A stretch of DNA of 64,000 bases. Origin: Andreesenia sp964489735 (lineage in GTDB: Bacteria > Bacillota > Clostridia > Tissierellales > Gottschalkiaceae). The stretch is from positions 1 to 64,000 of the forward strand of contig CAZBAL010000001.1 in NCBI GenBank assembly GCA_964489735.1. The letters run 5' to 3'. Made by a program: the position numbers and the translations under genes. Below, piece after piece: positions 17,153 to 24,793 of the stretch. The notes under the pieces are model-generated. The model searched no databases. It was given only the letters and a program-made list of their open reading frames with translations, and had not been told where the DNA came from. Positions within the stretch are counted from its first letter, which is position 1. Every line of letters starts with the position of its first letter.

Positions 17153-18084
17153 TTCCTTATAAAGATGAGATGAAGGTAAAAGATTATGAGATGTTCAGAT
17201 CGTATTACTGTGGACTATGTAGAGCCATAGGTCATGAAAATGGTCAGCTTCCAAGATTTGCACTTAACTATGATATTGCATTTTTAGGACTGTTTCTATC
17301 GTCACTCGGAAGCGAAAATTCTAAAACAGATAGGAAGAACTGTATAGCTCATCCACTGAGCAAGAGGTCTTTTGTCTATGATGACAAGGCTCTGGAATAT
17401 ACGGCAAATATTGGTACTATGCTTGCTTATTTCAACCTGATAGATAATTGGAATGATGATAGAAGTAAAAAGTCTTATATTGGAGCATTGATGCTCAAAA
17501 GGGGAAGTGTGGCGGCGAAAAGAAGATATGAAAGCAAATATGATAATATAGAAAATCTCTTGAGTAAACTTTCTGTTCTAGAAAAGAATGGTGAGAAAGA
17601 TTTTGACAAGACTGCAGATGTTTTTGGTAAGATTATGGAAGAGATTTGTGATTATGATGCGGTTGAGGGTGAAAATGAAAGAATCGCTCTTAGATGGCTG
17701 GGATATAATACTGGACGATGGATATATATTCTGGATGCTTATGATGATATATCAGAAGACTTTGAAAAGATGGAGTATAATCCCCTAATAGCTGGATTAA
17801 AGCATGAAGATGAGTCAATAGAGGCTTTTCGTGAAAGAATAAAAGATAGGATAGAGTTCACTCTGATAGCTTCACTTTCGGAAATTGCGAAATCTTTTGA
17901 ACTATTGAATATAAAAAAGAATAAAGAGATAATAGAGAATATAGTATATATAGGAATGAGAAAAAAGATGGATTCAGTACTTAAAAACTGTGAGAAATGC
18001 GCTGAAACTGATAAGTCCGTCAATACTGATAAATCCATAAGTAACGATAAATCTATCAATACCGAATTGAAAGGGGTGCTTTAG
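17137..18084 (+). CDS. DUF5685-family protein
   Basis: A 315-residue soluble, mostly helical protein starting MFGYIVPYKDEMKVKDYEMF. YYCGLCRAIG (Cys25, Cys28) followed by a third cysteine (Cys69) is the usual DUF5685 signature. Two Asp-rich segments, LIDNWNDD (about 101-108) and YILDAYDDISED (about 197-208), sit in predicted helices. The last 25 residues carry three 6-residue TDKSVN-like repeats, encoded by three 18-base repeats at 18007-18060, probably a recent expansion. The gene overlaps rnhA and ends at the start of the J-domain gene. The function is unknown; a metal site is plausible. Confidence 0.85.
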   Translation: MFGYIVPYKDEMKVKDYEMFRSYYCGLCRAIGHENGQLPRFALNYDIAFLGLFLSSLGSENSKTDRKNCIAHPLSKRSFVYDDKALEYTANIGTMLAYFNLIDNWNDDRSKKSYIGALMLKRGSVAAKRRYESKYDNIENLLSKLSVLEKNGEKDFDKTADVFGKIMEEICDYDAVEGENERIALRWLGYNTGRWIYILDAYDDISEDFEKMEYNPLIAGLKHEDESIEAFRERIKDRIEFTLIASLSEIAKSFELLNIKKNKEIIENIVYIGMRKKMDSVLKNCEKCAETDKSVNTDKSISNDKSINTELKGVL

Positions 18085-18744
18085 TTGAAAAATCCTTATG
18101 AAGTACTTGGAGTAAGTCAAAATGCAACTGAGGAACAGATAAAAGCGGCATATAAAGAACTTGTGAAGAAATATCATCCAGATAAATATATTAACAATCC
18201 GCTTGCAAACTTGGCAGAAGAGAAAATGAAAGAAATAAATGAAGCATATGCTGAAATACAGAAAAAAAGAAGTGGAGGCTATAGCGCTGGTAGTTATGGA
18301 AGCTCTAGCAGCTCTAGAAGTTCCAGTAATACAGGAGGTTCATACAACAGCTATCAGAACTACCAGGGAGCTGAGAGTGCAAAGTATCTTCACGTAAGAT
18401 CTTATATAAATTCCAGACGATTTACTGATGCACAGGCAGTGCTCTCAGCAATAAAAGATAGAGATGCGGAGTGGTATTATCTTTCAGCGGTGACACTTAG
18501 CAATTTAGGATGGCATGACAAGGCTTATCAGCATATAGTGACTGCAGTGAATATGGACCCTAGTAATACTGAATACAAGAATGCTATGAATAAAATGAAC
18601 TATTCTAACAAGATGTACCGAGAATTCAGTCAGACAAGAGGATATAGTTCTTCATCACCAGGACTTTGTCAAATATGTACATGTCTATGCTGTGGAGACA
18701 CATGCTGTGAATGTATGGGTGGAGATTTAATCAGCTGCTGTTAA
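18085..18744 (+). CDS. J-domain protein with C-terminal cysteine string
   Basis: A 219-residue protein with a J domain at residues 3-58 (YEVLGVSQNATEEQIKAAY; HPD at 31-33), which stimulates DnaK ATPase. A Gly/Ser-rich linker follows (about 63-95), then a TPR-like helical region (about 97-170). The last 25 residues (from Cys195) hold ten cysteines, including ECMGGDL. It lacks the DnaJ zinc-finger CxxCxGxG repeats, so it is not DnaJ itself. TTG 18085 directly follows the DUF5685 stop, with AAAGGGG upstream. The tight coupling suggests that the two proteins act together, but no function is known to me. Confidence 0.88.
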   Translation: MKNPYEVLGVSQNATEEQIKAAYKELVKKYHPDKYINNPLANLAEEKMKEINEAYAEIQKKRSGGYSAGSYGSSSSSRSSSNTGGSYNSYQNYQGAESAKYLHVRSYINSRRFTDAQAVLSAIKDRDAEWYYLSAVTLSNLGWHDKAYQHIVTAVNMDPSNTEYKNAMNKMNYSNKMYREFSQTRGYSSSSPGLCQICTCLCCGDTCCECMGGDLISCC

Positions 18745-18774
18745 TGTTTCAGCAGTTGAGACTGAAAAGATAAT

Positions 18775-19329
18775 ATGAATAGTAATGATAATATAAAAGC
18801 TTTGAGCTACGGGGGAATAACTGTAGCTCTTATATTGGTTCTCATGTATCTTGGATCACTTATGAGGTTTAACAAGTTATCCATTTTGTTTTTGGCCTCA
18901 GTATTAATAGCTCTGCTGATATTCAGATACGGTGTTAAATATGGAATAATCGCATATGTATCATGCTCTGTATTCGGAGTGCTTTTAGTCCCTGATAAAT
19001 CTATTGCACTTCTGTTCATAGTTTTCTCAGGGCTGTATCCCATAGTTAAACTTTTTATCGAAAGAATTAGAAATATCGGACTGGAAACTGTTCTGAAATT
19101 AATATATATATCGCTGTCATTTTCAGGTTTTTATTACTTGATAAGATTAAATATTGTAGATATTGAATCTTTAAAAAGAAGTTTTATTGATAAAAATCCA
19201 CTTTCAGATTTAGGTGGAATAATGATATTTTTTGCTATTATTATTTTGGTAGCTCTGTTCTTCATATACGATATTCTACTATCGAGAGTTACCTATATTG
19301 CAGCAGATAAAATGAAAAAACTGGATTAA
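18775..19329 (+). CDS. Polytopic membrane protein of unknown function
   Basis: A 184-residue hydrophobic protein with about five or six membrane helices (roughly 14-32, 37-50, 55-72, 78-92, 108-124 and 146-168), ending in a basic tail KMKKLD. It has some resemblance to substrate-specificity-type or DUF2232-like membrane proteins, not enough to assign. It starts at ATG 18775, 30 bases after the J-domain gene, with a weak AAAAGA-type ribosome site, suggesting that it belongs to the same transcript. No catalytic motif is visible. Confidence 0.75.
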   Translation: MNSNDNIKALSYGGITVALILVLMYLGSLMRFNKLSILFLASVLIALLIFRYGVKYGIIAYVSCSVFGVLLVPDKSIALLFIVFSGLYPIVKLFIERIRNIGLETVLKLIYISLSFSGFYYLIRLNIVDIESLKRSFIDKNPLSDLGGIMIFFAIIILVALFFIYDILLSRVTYIAADKMKKLD

Positions 19330-19445
19330 TATTCATACAAGAGTATACAGTATAGACAATAGAATTTTTCTATACTATAATATAATCATGTTAAATTATA
19401 ATGTGCTTATAGTTAATATTATGAGTAATTGGGAGGAAATGTAGC

Positions 19446-20249
19446 ATGAAAATGTTAAAAAGACTTATACCTGCAGCATTGATTTCTGCAAGTATGATTT
19501 TGGGTCTAACTGCCTGTTCAAAAGATGAAGGTGGAGACCTGGCAAAAATTCAGGAGAGTAAGAAGATTGTTCTAGGAACATCGGCTGACTATCCACCGTT
19601 TGAGTTCGTTGACAAAGACAAAAACTATGTTGGAATGGACTTAGAAATAGCTAAAGAAATAGCTAAAGACTTAGGTGTTGAACTTGAAGTTAACAATATG
19701 CAGTTTGATTCACTAATAACAGCTCTTTCAGCGGGTAAAGTAGATATGATACTTTCAGGTATGAATCCAAATCCAGAAAGAGAAGAACAAGCTGATTTCT
19801 CAGATATTTATTTTGAATCAACTCACTACCTAGTGGTTAACAAGAAAGATGAAGGTAAAATCACAAAAGAGGAAGACCTTAAAGGTAAAAAAATAGGTGT
19901 TCAAATGGGAACTACTCAGGAAAAACTTGTTAAGGAAACATTTAAAGACTCAGAATTTGAAGCTTTAGCTGGAATACCAGACTTAATGATGTTATTAGAG
20001 AATGAAAAAGTCGATGCTGTAGTTACTGAGGATGCTGTTGCTAAAAACTATATTGGTGATAAGATAGTTCATTCAGGTTTAGTTTATGAAGGTGATGAAG
20101 GTGTTGCTGTTGCCCTTAGAAAGAACAACAAGGAACTACTGGATAAAATAAACGCTACGATAAAAAGACTTAAAGATGAAGGAAAGATTGATCAGTACTA
20201 TACGGACGCTATTGAACTTTCACAGAAAATATCTGAAGAAAGCAAATAA
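19446..20249 (+). CDS. Amino acid ABC transporter substrate-binding lipoprotein
   Basis: A 267-residue protein with a lipoprotein signal (basic MKMLKRL, hydrophobic core, lipobox GLTAC with Cys24). A type-3 periplasmic-binding fold follows: LGTSADYPPFEFVDKDKN, MDLEIAKEIAKDLGV, SAGKVDMILSGMNPNPER. This is the signature of polar amino acid importers (HisJ/GlnH/FliY type). The ligand cannot be told from sequence alone. GGGAGGAAATG precedes the ATG. A hairpin lies between it and the permease gene, consistent with excess production of the binding protein. Confidence 0.95.
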   Translation: MKMLKRLIPAALISASMILGLTACSKDEGGDLAKIQESKKIVLGTSADYPPFEFVDKDKNYVGMDLEIAKEIAKDLGVELEVNNMQFDSLITALSAGKVDMILSGMNPNPEREEQADFSDIYFESTHYLVVNKKDEGKITKEEDLKGKKIGVQMGTTQEKLVKETFKDSEFEALAGIPDLMMLLENEKVDAVVTEDAVAKNYIGDKIVHSGLVYEGDEGVAVALRKNNKELLDKINATIKRLKDEGKIDQYYTDAIELSQKISEESK

Positions 20250-20270
20250 GTTTGATTATATTTTAATTTT

Positions 20271-20300
20271 AAGATAGCACGATATGTGCTATCTTATTTT
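20271..20300 (+). terminator. Intercistronic hairpin in the amino acid ABC operon
   Basis: AAGATAGCAC (20271-20280) pairs perfectly with GTGCTATCTT (20286-20295) around a 5-base loop, followed by ATTTT. It is probably a leaky terminator or 3' RNA stabiliser downstream of the binding-protein gene. Confidence 0.75.
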
Positions 20301-20425
20301 AATGGTAAATAAATTTATGAAACAATACTTATAAAATATTAAACAAATTTAAATAAAATGATAAAATATTAGTGATTTATAGAATATTTGATTTATAATA
20401 TATTATGTACGAAAGAGGTGAACAA

Positions 20426-21073
20426 ATGAATATTATTACTAAATTGTGGAGTTATAACAATTTTTTTCTTACAGGAGTTATGTATACAATACTGCTATCT
20501 ATAGTGGGGATTATCTTTGGTTCTTTAGGTGGTGTAATTGTTACTTTTTTCAGACTTTCAAGTAAGAAGCCGTTGGAACTTCTTGGAAAGTTGTATATTG
20601 ACATAATTAGAGGAACGCCAATACTTGTACAGCTTTTAATGGTATATCTTTTTATTGACTCTGATAAATTAGTAGCTGGATATGTTGCTCTATCCATAAA
20701 CAGTAGTGCGTATGTGGCTGAAATGATTAGATCAGGTATTAATTCAATACCAAAAGGACAGACTGAAGCGGCTAGATCGCTAGGAATGAGCAAAGCTATG
20801 GCAATGAGATACATAGTATTTCCTCAGGCTATAAAAAACATCATTCCGGTACTTGGTAATGAGTTTATAGCGATAGTAAAGGAATCATCAATTGTTTCTA
20901 TGATAGGTGTAATGGAATTGACCTATAGTGCAAGACAGGTTCAATCAAACACTTTCTTAGGTATGCCACCGCTTATAGTAGCTGCCGCGATGTATTTTAT
21001 TATTACTAAAGGTTTATCCAAACTAATAAATAGAGTGGAAAGGAGATTGAAGCACAGTGATACAGATAAGTAA
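20426..21073 (+). CDS. Amino acid ABC transporter permease
   Basis: A 215-residue HisM/GlnP-type permease with about five membrane helices. The EAA cytoplasmic loop, which docks the ATPase, is seen as GQTEAARSLGMSKAMAMRYIVFPQA. SGINSIPKGQ and KESSIVSMIG are conserved. ATG 20426 has GAAAGAGGTG upstream; the in-frame ATG at 20405 lacks one. The 3' end overlaps the ATPase gene by 17 bases. Confidence 0.95.
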   Translation: MNIITKLWSYNNFFLTGVMYTILLSIVGIIFGSLGGVIVTFFRLSSKKPLELLGKLYIDIIRGTPILVQLLMVYLFIDSDKLVAGYVALSINSSAYVAEMIRSGINSIPKGQTEAARSLGMSKAMAMRYIVFPQAIKNIIPVLGNEFIAIVKESSIVSMIGVMELTYSARQVQSNTFLGMPPLIVAAAMYFIITKGLSKLINRVERRLKHSDTDK

Positions 21074-21779
21074 TCTAAATAAAAGCTTCGGAGATAATCA
21101 TGTACTGAAAAATATCACGAACCAGATAAGTAAGGGTGAAGTGGTGGTTGTAATCGGACCATCAGGTTCAGGAAAGAGTACTTTTTTAAGATGTTTAAAT
21201 CTACTTGAACAGCCTACTTCAGGTCAGGTTATATTTGAAGGTACTGATATAACAAAAAAGGATGTCAATATTGATAATATAAGACAGAAGATGGGAATGG
21301 TATTCCAGCAGTTCAATTTATTTCCACATAAAACAGTTCTGGAAAATATAATTTTAGCGCCTATGAAGTTAAAAGGCATGAGCAGAGATAAAGCTGAAGA
21401 TATTGCTTATAGGCTGTTAAACAGAATAGGTCTTCCTGATAAAGCAAATGCCTATCCTAATAGTTTATCGGGTGGTCAGCAGCAGAGAATTGCAATAGCA
21501 AGAGCGCTTGCAATGGAGCCGGATGTTATGCTTTTTGATGAGCCGACATCAGCGCTTGACCCAGAGATGGTTGGTGAGGTTCTTAGTGTTATGAAAGATC
21601 TTGCTAAAGAGGGAATGACTATGGTGGTTGTTACTCATGAGATGGGATTTGCTAGAGAAGTTGGAGATAGACTTGTATTTATGGATAATGGAGAAATAAT
21701 AGAGGAAGGGAAGCCGGTTGATGTTTTCACAAATCCTCAAAGAGATAGAACTAAAGCTTTCCTAGCTAAAGTATTATAA
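21057..21779 (+). CDS. Amino acid ABC transporter ATP-binding protein
   Basis: A 240-residue ATPase of the GlnQ/HisP class. Walker A GPSGSGKST, Q-loop MVFQQFNLFPH, signature LSGGQQQRIAIARAL, Walker B VMLFDEPTSALDPE and the H-loop VVTHEMGFA are all present. GTG start 21057 lies inside the permease gene with AGGAG at 21041. With the binding protein and permease it forms a complete importer. A hairpin terminator follows. Confidence 0.96.
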   Translation: MIQISNLNKSFGDNHVLKNITNQISKGEVVVVIGPSGSGKSTFLRCLNLLEQPTSGQVIFEGTDITKKDVNIDNIRQKMGMVFQQFNLFPHKTVLENIILAPMKLKGMSRDKAEDIAYRLLNRIGLPDKANAYPNSLSGGQQQRIAIARALAMEPDVMLFDEPTSALDPEMVGEVLSVMKDLAKEGMTMVVVTHEMGFAREVGDRLVFMDNGEIIEEGKPVDVFTNPQRDRTKAFLAKVL

Positions 21780-21799
21780 AATATAAAAGAAATATTTCG

Positions 21800-21832
21800 G
21801 TGGTGCTATGGTAATTCTTAGCGCCACTTTTT
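21800..21832 (+). terminator. Terminator after the amino acid ABC operon
   Basis: GTGGTGCT (21800-21807) pairs with AGCGCCAC (21820-21827), with one G-U pair, followed by TTTTTAT. Confidence 0.85.
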
Positions 21833-21855
21833 ATGAAACTATTAACTCATAACTA

Positions 21856-21877
21856 ATCTTATCATAAATGATAAGAT
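21856..21877. repeat. 22-base palindrome, also found at 41732
   Basis: ATCTTATCAT-AA-ATGATAAGAT, a perfect 10-2-10 palindrome, about 20 bases upstream of the asnA leader promoter. The same arms with TT in the centre occur at 41732-41753. No T tract follows, so it is not a terminator; a regulator site is the likely alternative. Confidence 0.7.
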
Positions 21878-21897
21878 ATTATTTAATAACCAAAGAC

Positions 21898-21926
21898 TTG
21901 ACTACTATAGGTCATTGGTATATGAT
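21898..21926 (+). promoter_or_regulatory. Promoter of the T-box/asnA transcript
   Basis: TTGACT (21898-21903), 17-base spacer, TATGAT (21921-21926). Transcription would start near 21933, just ahead of the leader structure. Confidence 0.7.
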
Positions 21927-21932
21927 TGTATG

Positions 21933-22207
21933 TAATAGGAATAATAAATTTAAAAGCTTTGATTGGAAGAGTAGATTATTTTGATTATTATAGAGAGTCA
22001 GGGATGGTGGAATCCTGATATATAGAAGTAATTGAAGAACATCCATGAGCTGCATTTCTGAATTAACAGTAGGATATGTCGGGTCACAGCCGTTAAAATG
22101 TGAAAGTATCGAGTGCTATACTCTGTACTTGTTGAGTGAGCTATGCTAACTAAGGTGGTACCGCGAAATATACCTTTCGTCCTTATATCGGATGAAGGGT
22201 TTTTTTA
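21933..22207 (+). ncRNA. T-box leader, asparagine-specific
   Basis: A tRNA-sensing leader of about 275 bases. The T-box sequence AAGGTGGTACCGCG is at 22152-22165. Stem I elements include GAGAGTCAGGGATGGTGG near 21994-22010. The probable specifier is AAC (22038-22040), an asparagine codon, inside GAAGAACATCC and followed by ATGAGCTGC. The terminator alternative is CCTTTCGTCC (22173-22182) with GGATGAAGGG (22190-22199) and seven T. Uncharged tRNA-Asn should favour antitermination of the downstream asnA, and the match of specifier to gene supports the call. Confidence 0.93.
22173..22206 (+). terminator. Regulated terminator of the T-box leader
   Basis: A 10-bp stem (with two G-U pairs) and a run of seven T. 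It competes with the antiterminator formed by the T-box sequence. Confidence 0.88.
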
Positions 22208-22293
22208 ATGCCTAAAACCTTTAATATATAAGCAGAGAATAAGATACTTAAAGGAACTAATATATATAAAAACAATAATATGGAGGGATAAAA

Positions 22294-23310
22294 ATGGCTT
22301 CAAAACTATATGTACCAAAAAACTATAAACCAAATTTAGATATAATTCAGACAGAAATTGCTATTAAAAAGATTAAAGATTTCTTTCAAGTGGAATTGGC
22401 GAAAGCTCTTAATTTAACTAGAGTTTCAGCTCCTCTATTTGTTAGAAAGAGCTCGGGACTTAATGATGACTTGGACGGAACTGAAGAACCGGTAGGATTT
22501 AATTTAAAGAATGATGGAAATGCCAGAATAGAAATTGTACATTCACTTGCTAAGTGGAAAAGACTAGCACTGAAAAAATACGGTTTTTTACCTGACACAG
22601 GAATATATACAGATATGAATGCTATCAGAGCTGAAGAAGATTTTGACAATACTCATTCAATTTACGTAGACCAGTGGGATTGGGAAAGAGTTATATCTGA
22701 AGATGAGAGAAACATGGATTACTTAGAAGAAATTGTAAAGGCAATCTACTCTGTATTTTTGAAAACAGATAAGTTTTTAGATGAAGAATATGACTTCTAT
22801 GAGAGATTGCTTCCAGAAGAAGTATTTTTCATAGATTCTCAGGACCTTGAAGATATGTATCCGGACATTAAGGATCCTGAGAGAAGAGAAGCTGCATTGG
22901 CCAAAGAGAAGAAGGCAATCTTTATTACAAGAATAGGTAACAAGCTTAAATCGGGTAGAGAGCACGGAATGAGAGCTCCAGATTATGACGATTGGCAACT
23001 GAATGGAGACCTGATTTTCTGGAATCCAATACTTCAAAAAGAAATAGAGCTTTCATCTATGGGAATTAGAGTTGATCCAATATCGCTTAAAAAGCAGCTT
23101 AGACTTTCTAATCATGAGGATAGAGAGAACTTAAGATATCATAGAATGCTCTTAAACAATGAATTACCGCTTACTATTGGTGGAGGTATAGGGCAGTCAA
23201 GGATATGCATGTTCTTCCTTCAAAAGGCTCATATAGGTGAAGTACAAGCTTCTATTTGGCCTAAGAGAATGGAAGAAGAGTGTAGAAAATATCACATTAA
23301 CTTATTGTAG
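22294..23310 (+). CDS. asnA: Aspartate--ammonia ligase
   Basis: A 338-residue AsnA, the ammonia-dependent asparagine synthetase related to class II aminoacyl-tRNA synthetases. Typical segments: VSAPLFVRKSSGLNDDL, GTEEPVGFNL, VHSLAKWKR, GIYTDMNAIRAEE, SIYVDQWDWE and LTIGGGIGQSR. Length is normal. TGGAGGGA lies upstream of ATG 22294. The asparagine T-box in front shows that it is controlled by tRNA-Asn charging. Confidence 0.98.
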   Translation: MASKLYVPKNYKPNLDIIQTEIAIKKIKDFFQVELAKALNLTRVSAPLFVRKSSGLNDDLDGTEEPVGFNLKNDGNARIEIVHSLAKWKRLALKKYGFLPDTGIYTDMNAIRAEEDFDNTHSIYVDQWDWERVISEDERNMDYLEEIVKAIYSVFLKTDKFLDEEYDFYERLLPEEVFFIDSQDLEDMYPDIKDPERREAALAKEKKAIFITRIGNKLKSGREHGMRAPDYDDWQLNGDLIFWNPILQKEIELSSMGIRVDPISLKKQLRLSNHEDRENLRYHRMLLNNELPLTIGGGIGQSRICMFFLQKAHIGEVQASIWPKRMEEECRKYHINLL

Positions 23311-23327
23311 TTCATCTATCAATCTTC

Positions 23328-23356
23328 TTGACTATTATTCTTAATAATACTAGACT
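23328..23356 (+). promoter_or_regulatory. Candidate promoter for flavoprotein gene
   Basis: TTGACT (23328-23333), 17-base spacer, TAGACT (23351-23356), 35 bases before the start codon. Confidence 0.5.
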
Positions 23357-23391
23357 GTATTAAAGAGGATAATTATGTGGAGGTTAATGAT

Positions 23392-23985
23392 ATGAAAAAG
23401 AAGGTTACAGCTTTAGTCGGAAGCCCTAGAAAAGGGAAGAACTGTGATGTTATAGTAGATGAAATAATCAGAGGTTTAGAAGAAAACAATGATGTTGAAG
23501 TGACAAAATACTATCTGGGTAGAATGAAGATAGGACACTGTATTGCTTGTGGATACTGTGAAAGAACTGGTACTTGCTTCCAGAAGGATGATGGAGAGCC
23601 TCTATACAAAGTTTTTGATGAGAGTGATGGAATTATTTTAGCTTCTCCAATTTATATGGATGCACTTAACAGTATAACTAAGACTATGATAGATAGACTT
23701 CAGGCATTTTGGTCTTCAAAGTACATTCTTAAAAAGCCATCGATTGATGTCAATAAAAAGAGACACGGTGCTTTAGTTCTTGTTGGTGGATCTCCTGATG
23801 GGGTATGTATGTTTGAAGGTGCTTTGATGACAACTAAGTTTTTCTTTAAATCAGTTAATACTGAAGAGAAATTCAGAATACTTCTGAACAACACAGATGA
23901 AAAACCAGCTAAAAGCAGACAAGATATTTTAGAAGAAGCATATAACATTGGAAAAGATTTCTTTGTAGGGTTTGACGAAAAATAA
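23392..23985 (+). CDS. Flavodoxin-fold NAD(P)H-dependent FMN reductase with iron-sulfur-type cysteine motif
   Basis: A 197-residue protein: ALVGSPRKGKNCDV is the flavin-phosphate loop of the FMN reductase family, and ASPIYMDALNSITKTMIDR is the second flavin-contact region. CIACGYCERTGTC (CX2CX2CX5C) resembles the compact cluster motif of iron-sulfur flavoprotein Isf, suggesting electron transfer under anaerobic stress. ATG 23392 follows GGAGG by 8 bases; the in-frame GTG 23377 has no site. A paralogue lies at 24794 on the other strand. deoC follows 25 bases later. Confidence 0.88.
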   Translation: MKKKVTALVGSPRKGKNCDVIVDEIIRGLEENNDVEVTKYYLGRMKIGHCIACGYCERTGTCFQKDDGEPLYKVFDESDGIILASPIYMDALNSITKTMIDRLQAFWSSKYILKKPSIDVNKKRHGALVLVGGSPDGVCMFEGALMTTKFFFKSVNTEEKFRILLNNTDEKPAKSRQDILEEAYNIGKDFFVGFDEK

Positions 23986-24010
23986 TAGATAGTCTGAAGG
24001 AGTGTTCATA

Positions 24011-24634
24011 TTGAAACTTAATAGCTATATTGATTATACGAATTTAAAGCCAGATGCAAAAACTGAGGATATAGAAAAGTTTTGTGCTGAAGCAAATAGC
24101 AATAACTACTATTCAGTTTGTATAAATCCAGCTTATATATCTTTGGCAAAATCAAAATTAAATGAAAATGTAAAAATCACTACTGTTGTGGGATTTCCTC
24201 TAGGATCGACACTATCAGAAGTAAAAGCATTTGAAACTAAAAAAGCTATTGAGTTAGGAGTAGATGAGGTAGATATGGTAATGAACGTATCTGCACTCAA
24301 GAATAAAGACTATGATTATGTTAAGTCTGATATAGTTTATGTGAGAAATGAATGTAAAGGGAAAACACTTAAAGTGATTCTTGAGACATGTCTGCTTACT
24401 GATGAAGAGATAGAAAAAGCTTGTGAGATAGCTAAATCTGCAGGAGCTGACTATGTTAAAACTTCAACTGGTTTCAGCACTGGTGGTGCAACTGAATCAG
24501 ATGTATCTCTAATGAGAAAAACAGTTGGAGATAATTTAGGTGTAAAAGCATCAGGTGGTGTAAGAACTAAAGAAGATGCTGAGAAGATGATTGAGGCAGG
24601 CGCTTCAAGAATCGGAACTAGCAGTCTTCTATAA
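24011..24634 (+). CDS. deoC: Deoxyribose-phosphate aldolase
   Basis: A 207-residue DeoC, splitting 2-deoxyribose-5-phosphate into glyceraldehyde-3-phosphate and acetaldehyde. It starts MKLNSYIDYTNLKPDA. VVGFPLGS, DEVDMVMNVSALK, KVILETCLLTDEEI and the Schiff-base lysine motif YVKTSTGFSTGGAT are all present, as is KASGGVRT. TTG 24011 has AAGGAG with an 8-base spacer. No other deoxynucleoside catabolic gene adjoins. Confidence 0.96.
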   Translation: MKLNSYIDYTNLKPDAKTEDIEKFCAEANSNNYYSVCINPAYISLAKSKLNENVKITTVVGFPLGSTLSEVKAFETKKAIELGVDEVDMVMNVSALKNKDYDYVKSDIVYVRNECKGKTLKVILETCLLTDEEIEKACEIAKSAGADYVKTSTGFSTGGATESDVSLMRKTVGDNLGVKASGGVRTKEDAEKMIEAGASRIGTSSLL

Positions 24635-24645
24635 TTGAGCATAGT

Positions 24646-24686
24646 TAAGGAGTCTTTGGAAATAAACCAAAGACTCCTTATTTTTT
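24646..24686 (+). terminator. Strong terminator after deoC
   Basis: TAAGGAGTCTTTGG (24646-24659) pairs perfectly with CCAAAGACTCCTTA (24667-24680), followed by TTTTTTA. Confidence 0.93.
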
Positions 24687-24793
24687 ATTATTTATTATGT
24701 TTTATGTTTGATAATCTTTTTTATGTCTATATTTATAATATGTGACAACATTATAATTTCTGACTTTAACTATCTAGAGATACATAGAACTAT

